Shown here piece by piece: positions 1 through 6,155 of a stretch of 9,081 bases of DNA (its first letter is position 1; each line of letters begins with the position of its first letter). Under the pieces are notes generated by a model, which was not told where the DNA came from, ran no database searches, and saw only the letters and a list, made by a program, of their open reading frames with translations. Source of the DNA: JAGFIY01 sp964499285 (lineage in GTDB: Bacteria > Bacteroidota > Ignavibacteria > Ignavibacteriales > Melioribacteraceae); assembly GCA_964499285.1 (NCBI GenBank), contig CAZCLA010000063.1:1-9081 (forward strand), given 5' to 3'. Made by a program: the position numbers and the translations under genes.

Positions 1-58
1 ACGCCTCAAAGCAGTCATAATGCCGTCAACTGTTATTATTGTCCTATCCGTCCTCGAT

Positions 59-126
59 GTCCTTTGTACAAATTGCACATCGATTGCACATTAATTGCAC
101 AAATTGCACATATCAAAGATCAAAAT
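59..126 (+). repeat. ATTGCACA-rich leader repeat, copy A
   Basis: Four exact ATTGCACA words begin at 72, 83, 94 and 103, so they recur every 11, 11 and 9 bp. They are preceded by GTCCTT and followed by AGATCAAAAT. The same order of elements occurs at 8201-8264, directly before and into the four-helix-bundle gene. Here no four-helix-bundle gene follows, so this copy may be the remnant of a lost or decayed relative. The word spacing also resembles iterons, but no replication gene is nearby. Confidence 0.6.
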
Positions 127-298
127 TAGACCCAATTGACCGTTATCGCGGTTATTGTGGGTTAAAGCTAGTAACTCAATTGGTTCACAATTATTATTTT
201 GGAAAATATTTACAAAAACTAACTCTATCCTCGAAAATAATTTCAAATTTCATTCAATTTTCTGCTTTTAGTCGAAAATTTTTACAAAACCTATTTCA

Positions 299-330
299 CC
301 CTCTCCTTTGGTAAGAGGGCTGGGGGAGGG
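299..330. repeat. Dispersed hairpin repeat (CCCTCT...AGAGGG...GGGGAGGG)
   Basis: CCCTCT (299-304) pairs with AGAGGG (314-319) across a 9-nt loop, followed by a G-rich run ending GGGAGGG. I recognise this as the kind of short dispersed palindrome that occurs in many copies in bacterial genomes (CCCTCTCC...GGAGAGGGCTGGGG type). It sits in non-coding DNA and has no obvious gene-specific role. Confidence 0.5.
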
Positions 331-618
331 TATAACTTGGCGATTTTGGCAATTAGTTGGCGAATAGATATATCGCCTCAATCGCCTCGCAATGGAATCA
401 TAATCGCATCAACTAACTTAGAAAAGAAGCCAATAACGCCACTGAAGACAGACCAAAGAAAAATATTTTCAAGCAACCTCTCACGTGGGGTCTCAACTCA
501 CATGCCCCTTGAAATAATATGCCTTTTTTCTTAACCTATTTTATTCTCTCCTAAATATAAATATTGTTGCGTTTTGTATCGTTCTATTTCACGGAGACTC
601 AATGGGACAGCCAGATTG

Positions 619-702
619 ACATAAGAAACATTATGCAACTAACTTTGAGCAGTCCCAACGAACATTTTTAGTTCTATCGGGTCGCATAATGTTGGCTTAT
701 GT
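619..702. repeat. Imperfect 84-bp inverted repeat
   Basis: Two blocks pair perfectly. ACATAAG (619-625) pairs with CTTATGT (696-702), and ACATTATGC (628-636) pairs with GCATAATGT (684-692). They are separated by an asymmetric internal loop (2 versus 3 nt), and the apical loop is 47 nt. A two-block stem with unpaired bases resembles the layout of integron attC sites. The canonical GTTRRRY/RYYYAAC core boxes are not visible, however, so I only call an inverted repeat. Confidence 0.55.
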
Positions 703-749
703 AAACTCGGCACAAAAACACTTATCACCTCACCATTTCGCTTCACTTC

Positions 750-775
750 AGCGGGTTAAAAAGCATCTGCCCGCT
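750..775 (-). terminator. Weak hairpin downstream of the TPR hydrolase gene
   Basis: AGCGGG (750-755) pairs with CCCGCT (770-775) across a 14-nt loop, starting 12 nt past the stop codon of the minus-strand hydrolase gene. No T-tract follows on the minus strand, so intrinsic termination is doubtful. It may act as an mRNA 3' stem or be chance. Confidence 0.22.
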
Positions 776-787
776 TCCGTTCCGCTC

Positions 788-1954
788 TTATTTTTGTTTT
801 GTAGATTCTAATATATCTCTAATTTTTTTTCCGTGATTGATGATATATTCTCTATTAGGATTATTAAACTTAGTAGCTAATTCAACTGCTTTCTCAATTG
901 ATGCCATTGCTTCATTTAACATCCCAGCTTTTTCATAAGCATCAGTTATGCTATCGAATGCATCTGCTGAGTTCAGATTTTGTTTAATGTTGAGTTTGAA
1001 TACTCTAATTGCTTCTTGAATATTACCTTTATTCAACTCTTCGTAACCAAAATTATTTATTATATCTTCGGGTACATGTATTGTATATCCTACCTCCTTC
1101 GATACATCTTGAAAATGCTTTTCGGCAAAACCAAGACCATTAACTAATAAATCATCGTGTAGTCTGTAACCTTTGTATAGTTCACGAAGTGCATTAATTT
1201 GTGCTATCAATGTAATGCTGCCGTGTGTTTCATCCGGGTAACCATTTCCCACCCAGCGAAATCCTTTAGGAGATTTTGTTTCGAGTGTCTCAACCAATTT
1301 TTGATCGTCTGCTAATGCACCGCCTAAATCATCCGACCAGGCAAAATAAAGGAATGCATTTAAGCTATCTGTTTTTGAAAAAGATTCTTCCAACGACCTT
1401 TGCGGAAGCTTATTATCCCAATCAAGACTCGGACTTATTGCAAAATATGCATCAAAAAGCGAGGGTTGATCGGTTAACGTATAAAGGACAAATTGTCCAG
1501 CCGCAGAATGACCGGAAAGAATACGGAAACCATTTGTGTGGTAATCTGTTTCAATTTTCGGAATAAGTTCTTTGAAAAGAAAATCCTTAAAATTCTTTGC
1601 CCCTCCACCACCAATCCAATGGGACGACCAATCTGTTTGAGTGAAATCCCTAATTCTCACAGTGCTCGTAATTGCCACTATTATTAATTCTGGAATTTCT
1701 CCTTTTGCGGTAAGAAAACTTGATGAACCAACCGTATGTAAATAATTAGACTCTCCATCAAGAACATAAAGTACGGGATATTTTCGATCTACAGCCCATG
1801 GATAACTTTCCGGCAAATAAACTTGATATGTGCGGTCTTCATTTAGAGTATTTGAGTGAATTACTTGCTTTTGCCCTATTACTACTTTGGTTTGACCGAA
1901 GCTTGTATTAATTAAAAGAACAAAAACTAGAAGAAATATATTTTTGTATGTCAC
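788..1954 (-). CDS. Exported alpha/beta-hydrolase (COG2819-type esterase) with C-terminal TPR segment
   Basis: 388 residues. A signal peptide (about 1-20, hydrophobic FLLVFVLLI, then SFGQ) implies export. An alpha/beta-hydrolase of the putative-esterase family follows: YPVLYVLDG at 59-67, nucleophile elbow GHSAAG (Ser150), SPSLDWD near 174-180, and likely catalytic His244 in DETHGS. The acid is probably an Asp around 208-217. Residues about 299-362 read as tetratricopeptide-like helices (GYEELNKGNIQEAI, then AYEKAGMLNEAMASIEKA), an addition absent from the neighbouring hydrolase. Family members hydrolyse ester bonds (ferric-siderophore esterases IroE and BesA are relatives), but the substrate is unknown here. 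The GTG start is supported by a strong AAGGAGG site 4 nt upstream and by the signal peptide. It lies 125 bp after its paralogue, so it could belong to that operon or have its own promoter. Confidence 0.85.
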   Translation of the reverse strand: MTYKNIFLLVFVLLINTSFGQTKVVIGQKQVIHSNTLNEDRTYQVYLPESYPWAVDRKYPVLYVLDGESNYLHTVGSSSFLTAKGEIPELIIVAITSTVRIRDFTQTDWSSHWIGGGGAKNFKDFLFKELIPKIETDYHTNGFRILSGHSAAGQFVLYTLTDQPSLFDAYFAISPSLDWDNKLPQRSLEESFSKTDSLNAFLYFAWSDDLGGALADDQKLVETLETKSPKGFRWVGNGYPDETHGSITLIAQINALRELYKGYRLHDDLLVNGLGFAEKHFQDVSKEVGYTIHVPEDIINNFGYEELNKGNIQEAIRVFKLNIKQNLNSADAFDSITDAYEKAGMLNEAMASIEKAVELATKFNNPNREYIINHGKKIRDILESTKQK

Positions 1955-1957
1955 TTT

Positions 1958-1965
1958 ACCTCCTT
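1958..1965 (-). promoter_or_regulatory. Strong Shine-Dalgarno site fixing a GTG start
   Basis: The minus strand reads AAGGAGGT here, followed closely by GTG at 1954. No ATG lies nearby in frame, so this site decides the start of the TPR hydrolase. Confidence 0.75.
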
Positions 1966-2039
1966 ACAATAAATTTAAAGCCCTTTCTTTACTTGAAGCT
2001 GCTAAGAAATTACTTACTATGGCTGTTAGTTTTCAAATG

Positions 2040-2074
2040 GACTTCACTTGAAGTCTCTACTTTTCAGTGAAAGC
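2040..2074. repeat. Paired short palindromes between the two hydrolase genes
   Basis: GACTTCA (2040-2046) and TGAAGTC (2049-2055) form a 7-bp palindrome with a 2-bp centre. A second one, reading CTTTTCAGTGAAAG, lies at about 2060-2073, just past the stop of the upstream hydrolase. They may be a regulator site or an mRNA processing/termination stem for the 125-bp gap. No T-tract follows, so a terminator is not supported. Confidence 0.35.
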
Positions 2075-2079
2075 TCTAT

Positions 2080-2988
2080 TTATTTAGTTAAAACTGTCTC
2101 AATACCTTCTTGAATTGAAATCCCAACAACAGATAAATGCGTTTTGTCTTCATAAATCTTAAACCATAAATCCAAATCTGAATAATTTCTGCTTACAAGC
2201 TTATCTGTCAATTCTTTGGCATTATCAATCATTCCCTGCGGACCATTTGCTAATTCATTTGAACCGACAGAAATAAACACTTTCTTTTTCATATTTGAAT
2301 TGGCATTCTCGTAATCTTCTTCCATCTTAAAAATCACTTTATCATCCCACCACAAAGAAGGACTTGCAATTACATATCTATTAAAAGAATCGCTGTGATT
2401 GAACAAAACATATAGACCAAATAATCCGGCAAAAGAGTGTCCAACTAATGTCTGATTGTATTTATTTACATTGTAGGTTTTGTTGATAAACGGTTTTACT
2501 GTATTGTTTAGAAATTGAAAAAAATCTTCCGCTCTTCCACCACTACCGGCAGTTGATAATTGTGCCCAATCGTTATCTGCTGTAGGAGTGAGATCACGAG
2601 TATAATTTGCAAATGAACCAACTGGATTTCCATCTTTGTCGGCAAAACCGATCCCAATAATAATCTCTCTTGAAAGTTCTGAAACGTGTCTCATCATTGC
2701 AGCCATCACTGCATTTGGTCTGCTGTTTAAAACATAAATAACCGGGTACTTGGGGAACTGGTATTCAGTTTCTTTTGGTTGATATTCTTTTGGTAAAAAA
2801 ACATCAATTAAATAATACTGATCTAGCTTTTCCGAATAAAGCAAATGAGTAACTGTGTTCTGTAAAGTAACTTTTTCCTGACATTTTACATCTGAAGCAT
2901 TTAACCAGAAAATCATAACTATTATAAACAACAATACTCTTTGAAACGTATCCACTTTCAGAATGAACTTGCCAATTGCAGAGATCAT
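2080..2988 (-). CDS. Exported alpha/beta-hydrolase, COG2819-type (IroE/BesA-like) esterase
   Basis: 302 residues. An N-terminal hydrophobic segment (about 18-32, RVLLFIIVMIFWLNAS) should direct export. The Cys at 36 lies in DVKC, which is a poor lipobox. The catalytic domain shows YPVIYVLNSR (81-90), nucleophile elbow GHSFAG (Ser185), SPSLWWDDK (209-217, typical of this esterase group) and catalytic His284 in DKTH. The length fits a single-domain member. It starts inside the end of the LolA-like gene (ATGA overlap), so the two are probably translationally coupled. It resembles the downstream hydrolase in layout but lacks the TPR tail. Siderophore-ester hydrolysis is a family precedent only; no siderophore genes are visible. 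Confidence 0.85.
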   Translation of the reverse strand: MISAIGKFILKVDTFQRVLLFIIVMIFWLNASDVKCQEKVTLQNTVTHLLYSEKLDQYYLIDVFLPKEYQPKETEYQFPKYPVIYVLNSRPNAVMAAMMRHVSELSREIIIGIGFADKDGNPVGSFANYTRDLTPTADNDWAQLSTAGSGGRAEDFFQFLNNTVKPFINKTYNVNKYNQTLVGHSFAGLFGLYVLFNHSDSFNRYVIASPSLWWDDKVIFKMEEDYENANSNMKKKVFISVGSNELANGPQGMIDNAKELTDKLVSRNYSDLDLWFKIYEDKTHLSVVGISIQEGIETVLTK

Positions 2989-3770
2989 TTAGTTACCAAG
3001 CTTTGAATTTCGGTTGGTAATTCAAACGCGTTTTCCGCAAGTGGCTCGTAAGAAACCGAATCAATTTGGATAATTGTTTCTACTCCGTTTTGTTTGCTTG
3101 TAATTTTATGAGCCGTTTTAATTCCTGCGGTTTCAACATAATTGTTCATACGTATTTGTGTTGGTGTTTTACCTGTCGCGCTTAATTCCATCATATCAAT
3201 ACCGCTCAGCAAACCTGTCTCTTTTGAAAAATACAGAAAACTTTCTTCTCCTTCAGTATCAACAAGTAATACTTTGAAATATTCGCCGTCTTCTATGTTT
3301 ACTAATTGAATTGTTTCTTGCTTGACGGCGCCTATGCCTAAGTGAATATCATTACCATAAAAATCTGCACGTGCTATCATTTGTTCTAAAGCCTCACCTT
3401 CTAAAATTCTGTTGCCCTGCATAGGATCCACGCTATATCCAACATTGCCATCATAACCGGATAAACTTTTTCCGTATTGGCCTAACTCAACTGTCGTTTT
3501 AATTTTGTTAGGCGCCTCAGCAACTACATTCATAGTTCCTTCTATTCCCATTATCTTTATAGTCATTTTGCCTTTTATGGTTTTTGTGGTGTGAGCTTTG
3601 ATGGATTGCTCTCCACCAATTGCCTCAATATGTTTTTTAAATAATACACTTGGTAATGGAAAATTTTCAACTGATGATTCTTCTGCAGATTGGCTGTATA
3701 AATTGACTGTAAAGCCAAATGTTAATACAAATATCATAACTGCTTTTATGTATTTATTTATTGTATGCAT
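2985..3770 (-). CDS. Exported LolA-like (outer-membrane lipoprotein-sorting-like) protein
   Basis: 261 residues. The signal peptide is residues 1-26 (AVMIFVLTFGFTVNLYSQ). The mature protein starts with a helix ending in HIEAIGGEQSIKA, then beta-rich sequence with the pattern KGKMTIKIMGIEGT, APNKIKTTVE, and GYDGNVGYSVDP at 105-116. That pattern is typical of LolA/LolB-fold periplasmic proteins, which form a half-barrel binding lipid or lipoprotein acyl chains. Such solo proteins are common in this phylum and their cargo is usually unknown. A GGAAG ribosome site lies about 9 nt before the ATG. The gene follows the permease by 33 bp and overlaps the hydrolase start by 4 bp, so it belongs to the operon and may serve the exporter or the hydrolase at the cell envelope. 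Confidence 0.65.
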   Translation of the reverse strand: MHTINKYIKAVMIFVLTFGFTVNLYSQSAEESSVENFPLPSVLFKKHIEAIGGEQSIKAHTTKTIKGKMTIKIMGIEGTMNVVAEAPNKIKTTVELGQYGKSLSGYDGNVGYSVDPMQGNRILEGEALEQMIARADFYGNDIHLGIGAVKQETIQLVNIEDGEYFKVLLVDTEGEESFLYFSKETGLLSGIDMMELSATGKTPTQIRMNNYVETAGIKTAHKITSKQNGVETIIQIDSVSYEPLAENAFELPTEIQSLVTK

Positions 3771-3803
3771 AATATTACACTTCCTTTGTTAATGAAATAA
3801 AAA

Positions 3804-4481
3804 CTAAATTATATCTTTCTTCTTAAACTGAAAAAGAACTGTTAATACTGGAATAATGATTGTTAACATTATCTGAAATATCATCACGCTGAAAACTGTG
3901 TTATTCCAAGCTGCTTGGTTTCCCCAAACATAATTACCAACTGATTCTAAGTAGACAATCTTCCATAAATAAACTGAGGTTGCTAAGCTTGCAGTTACCG
4001 CTGTTGCAGCAGTGTACCCTATTGATTGAGTTATAACGCATATTGATAGTATCAATGAATAGACCGGTAATATTGAAAACAGCACCAGCACAATCATTGG
4101 CAGACTCCCAACTGGGAAAATGCTTTGTGAAAAATTTACATAAATAACTGCTACAGAAAACAATAGCCACATTCCTAAAAACACAAGTATGTTAACCAAA
4201 AACTTTGCTGATGAATATTGCTTAAAATTAATCGGCAGACTCAAAATAAAAATTTGTGTTCCTTTTACATTAGCTAATAAAACCGTATGAGAAATCATTT
4301 GAATTCCTGCCCCTACTATTGCGCTTACTGTCAAACTAAAACCAATATTTGCTGCTACTAAGCCTGGCATAGTGTATGCAATCAGAATTCCAACTATTGC
4401 AGCCAGCAGCCACATTAAGATTGGTTTCCGGTTAATTTTCAAATCATTACTAATCAGTTTGTAAACAATAGAATTATTCAA
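3804..4481 (-). CDS. ABC-2-type transporter permease
   Basis: 225 residues with about six membrane helices (roughly 21-40, 46-70, 96-117, 127-150, 153-175, 195-217), a cytoplasmic N-terminus and a basic C-terminal tail (QFKKKDII). The SLPINFKQYSSAKF segment at 81-94 matches the 'LPISRxEYxxAK' loop found in small ABC-2 permeases that pair with YtrB-like ATPases. It is the membrane half of the transporter encoded with the preceding ATPase. The start is TTG, supported by an AGGAGG site at optimal distance, and it overlaps the ATPase stop (TTGA), which indicates translational coupling. Direction and substrate cannot be told from sequence; YtrA-linked systems elsewhere respond to cell-wall-active compounds. 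Confidence 0.75.
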   Translation of the reverse strand: MNNSIVYKLISNDLKINRKPILMWLLAAIVGILIAYTMPGLVAANIGFSLTVSAIVGAGIQMISHTVLLANVKGTQIFILSLPINFKQYSSAKFLVNILVFLGMWLLFSVAVIYVNFSQSIFPVGSLPMIVLVLFSILPVYSLILSICVITQSIGYTAATAVTASLATSVYLWKIVYLESVGNYVWGNQAAWNNTVFSVMIFQIMLTIIIPVLTVLFQFKKKDII

Positions 4482-5386
4482 ACCGATTCCTCCTTTGCGT
4501 ATTTCACATTACTTAAAAAGATTTCTTCAAGTGTTAGTCGTTCAATAGAATCAATTGCCAAACCAGCATTCGTAAATTGTTCATTTATCACCTCGTCATA
4601 ATCATTGATAATAACGGTGCAAAGTTTTCCACTTGTTTGTATTTCTTTCATATTCGCTAAACTAGGCAAAGGATTATTTTCCAAATTTATCAGCCGCAGT
4701 CTTCTCCAACCATCTAGAAATTCTTCCTTATCTCTAGATTCAATAATTCGCCCATCGTAAATGAAAGTGATGTAATCAGATATCTGTTCTACATCTAATG
4801 TATTATGAGAAGAAAAAAGAATTGACCTGGTTTCATCTTCTAAGGCATTAATCATTTCATCAAGAACTTCTTTTCTTGCGGCTGGATCTAAACCGGTTGT
4901 TGGTTCATCAAATATTAATAATTTTGGACGGCGTGCTAATGCCAATAACAAAGCAGCTTTTACTCTTTGTCCATGTGATAAACCTCTTACAATTTGTTCC
5001 TTTTCCAGATCGAAACGACTAAGCAATGTGGAAGCGTATTCATCATCCCATGAATTGAAAATTGATTTAATAAATTCCATTTGGAATGCAATTGTTTCGC
5101 TCTCGTACAAACGCATATCTTCAGATACAAAACCAATATTGCGTTTTGCCGCAATCTGTTCTTTTGGTATTGTATATCCAAGCACATTAACAGAACCACT
5201 ATCCGGTGCAACAAGTCCCATAATTATTCTTAAAATTGTTGATTTCCCCGCACCATTAGGTCCCACTAAGCCCATTACAGTGCCTTGCTCAAATGATAAA
5301 TCAACATTTTGCAATTGGAAATGCTGATAATGTTTGGTAATTCCCTTACAGTTTACTGCTAATGATCTATTCATTCTCTTTGTCAT
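4478..5386 (-). CDS. ABC transporter ATP-binding protein (YtrB-like)
   Basis: 302 residues. The nucleotide-binding domain (about 10-225) shows Walker A GPNGAGKST (42-50), signature LSHGQ (136-140), Walker B LLIFDEPTTGLDP (156-168) and switch His194 in SSHNTLD. The Q-loop position reads VSEDMRLY, with Glu/Asp in place of Gln, as in a number of ABC-2 exporter ATPases. The C-terminal about 75 residues form the extra domain common in YtrB-like subunits. It powers the permease encoded next. The chosen ATG has AAGG only 2 nt upstream. A second ATG four codons later (5374) is also possible. It lies 66 bp downstream of the repressor gene, and a sequence resembling the upstream operator lies in that gap. 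Confidence 0.85.
   Translation of the reverse strand: MTKRMNRSLAVNCKGITKHYQHFQLQNVDLSFEQGTVMGLVGPNGAGKSTILRIIMGLVAPDSGSVNVLGYTIPKEQIAAKRNIGFVSEDMRLYESETIAFQMEFIKSIFNSWDDEYASTLLSRFDLEKEQIVRGLSHGQRVKAALLLALARRPKLLIFDEPTTGLDPAARKEVLDEMINALEDETRSILFSSHNTLDVEQISDYITFIYDGRIIESRDKEEFLDGWRRLRLINLENNPLPSLANMKEIQTSGKLCTVIINDYDEVINEQFTNAGLAIDSIERLTLEEIFLSNVKYAKEESV
4488..4493 (-). promoter_or_regulatory. Shine-Dalgarno site deciding a TTG start
   Basis: The minus strand reads AGGAGG inside the ATPase 3' end, about 6-7 nt before TTG at 4481. There is no better ATG or GTG start for the permease, and the TTG overlaps the ATPase stop as TTGA. Confidence 0.65.
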
Positions 5387-5395
5387 TACCTTATT

Positions 5396-5410
5396 GTATA
5401 CTTTGTACTA
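5396..5410. promoter_or_regulatory. Candidate second GntR operator before the ATPase gene
   Basis: GTATAC-TTT-GTACTA shares the TATAC-N3-GTA core and spacing with ATATAC-ACA-GTATAT at the promoter of the repressor gene. On the minus strand TATACA could serve as a -10 box, but no matching -35 box is visible. A repressor site inside the operon is plausible but rests on a short match. Confidence 0.4.
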
Positions 5411-5452
5411 GTCAGTTTATTTTTTTTGAATTTTACAGTTTGTTAAAATTGG

Positions 5453-5806
5453 TTACAACATTGCCTTTAGATCATTCTCAGATATATCTAGGGATTTTGC
5501 CAATTCTCTGGCTTTTTTCAAGAGCTGTCTTAATTCTTCTAGTTTAAGCTCATTTAAATCTTGAATTTCTTTTACAAAGCTCCCTTTACCTTGCCGTGTG
5601 AAAATCACACCCTCTCGCTCTAATTCCATATAAGCTCGTTTAACTGTTATGATGCTTACTTTTACTGCAGTTGCCAGCTCCCGTATAGAAGGAAGTGGTG
5701 TATTAGGCAACCAATCGCCTACGGTTATACGTAGTTTGATTTGCTCCATTATCTGTTGATACATGGGGCGTTTGTCTGTTTGCGAAAGTGAAAAATTATA
5801 ATCCAT
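5453..5806 (-). CDS. GntR-family transcriptional repressor, YtrA subfamily
   Basis: 117 residues. The N-terminal winged helix-turn-helix (about 11-79) carries the GntR hallmarks: PMYQQIMEQIK (14-24), LPSIRELA (38-45), ITVKRAYMELEREGVI (53-68) and RQGKGSFV (71-78). The short C-terminal helical tail (80-117) is the size expected for the YtrA subgroup, which lacks a large ligand domain and is usually co-transcribed with ABC exporter genes, as here. It is the first gene of the minus-strand operon. Its promoter contains a palindrome over the -10 box, so autorepression is likely, with induction when an effector releases the protein. The predicted transcript start lies only about 8 nt before the ATG, so the leader would be very short. 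Confidence 0.88.
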   Translation of the reverse strand: MDYNFSLSQTDKRPMYQQIMEQIKLRITVGDWLPNTPLPSIRELATAVKVSIITVKRAYMELEREGVIFTRQGKGSFVKEIQDLNELKLEELRQLLKKARELAKSLDISENDLKAML

Positions 5807-5820
5807 AATTAAGTCATCTT

Positions 5821-5849
5821 AATATACACAGTATATACAGTGATGTCAA
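5821..5849 (-). promoter_or_regulatory. Sigma70-type promoter with embedded operator for the GntR-ABC operon
   Basis: On the minus strand a perfect -35 box TTGACA (5849-5844) is followed by a 17-bp spacer and a TATATT -10 box (5826-5821). The palindrome ATATAC-ACA-GTATAT (5822-5836) overlaps the -10 box and part of the spacer, the position expected for a repressor site. A GTATATAC core (5831-5838) adds a further overlapping palindrome. All bases were read directly; the assignment to the adjacent GntR protein is inference. Confidence 0.7.
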
Positions 5850-6155
5850 ATAATTCTCTCTCATTTTCCAAATTGATATAAAAAGTTGGGTTAATTGCAG
5901 GTGCGAAAAACTATTTTGTTTGTATTTTTTGAAGTATTCTTCATTTCACTTCCATTCATCCGTCCACTTTAGACACAATTTCTATTTCTTTTTCATCGCA
6001 ATTTGAAACCACATAAATTTCCGTCCAAAACGTCCATTCTTTATTTCGCTTCAATTTTTATCTTCAAGTCAAACAAAGGCAAACTAAACATAAACATCGA
6101 TTGTTGTTTAAAATTCTCTTAACTCATAATTTCTAAAAAAGAATATGAGTTAATT
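5850..6155. other. Non-coding AT-rich gap before the nuclease fragment
   Basis: I see no credible gene. The plus strand is T-rich with scattered CGTCCA words (near 5960-6035). Its right end is a strong hairpin (6119-6153) touching the nuclease start. No -35/-10 pair for the nuclease stands out. Confidence 0.5.
6119..6153 (+). repeat. Perfect 10-bp inverted repeat 2 nt before the nuclease start codon
   Basis: TTAACTCATA (6119-6128) pairs with TATGAGTTAA (6144-6153). Inside it TTCT (6131-6134) pairs with AGAA (6140-6143) around an A5 loop. The ATG follows after two bases, where a ribosome would have to bind, and no Shine-Dalgarno motif is seen. It could be an operator, a translation-blocking hairpin or the scar of an element end. 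Confidence 0.55.

Larger units (their letters stand above)
1..787. other. Intergenic left flank without a convincing gene
   Basis: No reading frame here looks like a protein. The open frames at 39-314 and 337-534 run through repeats, have low-complexity composition and lack a ribosome site. The stretch holds tandem ATTGCACA words (72-110), a dispersed CCCTCT/AGAGGG repeat (299-330), short TTGGCGA and TCGCC words (about 338-388), and an imperfect inverted repeat (619-702). It ends in a weak GC-rich hairpin (750-775) just downstream of the hydrolase gene that ends at 788. Confidence 0.6.

Noticed and set aside
72..110. ATTGCACA array as a CRISPR or plasmid-type iteron origin
   Set aside because: Units are only 8 bp with 1-3 bp between them, there are no spacers, and no Rep, DnaA or Cas gene is present.
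39..314. Open frame of 91 codons on the plus strand
   Set aside because: It runs through the ATTGCACA repeats and a dispersed repeat, has no ribosome site and no protein-like features.
337..534. Open frame of 65 codons on the plus strand
   Set aside because: It overlaps short repeated words, has no recognisable domain and no start signal.
1276..1687. Plus-strand open frames opposite the TPR hydrolase gene
   Set aside because: They lie antisense to a convincing hydrolase with catalytic motifs; composition is that of a shadow frame.
2080..2988. Lipoprotein assignment for the first hydrolase because of Cys36
   Set aside because: The preceding residues (SDVK) do not form a lipobox, so a plain signal peptide or anchor is more likely.
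3934..4170. Alternative minus-strand frame inside the permease gene
   Set aside because: The permease frame shows coherent membrane helices and coupling to the ATPase; this frame shows neither.
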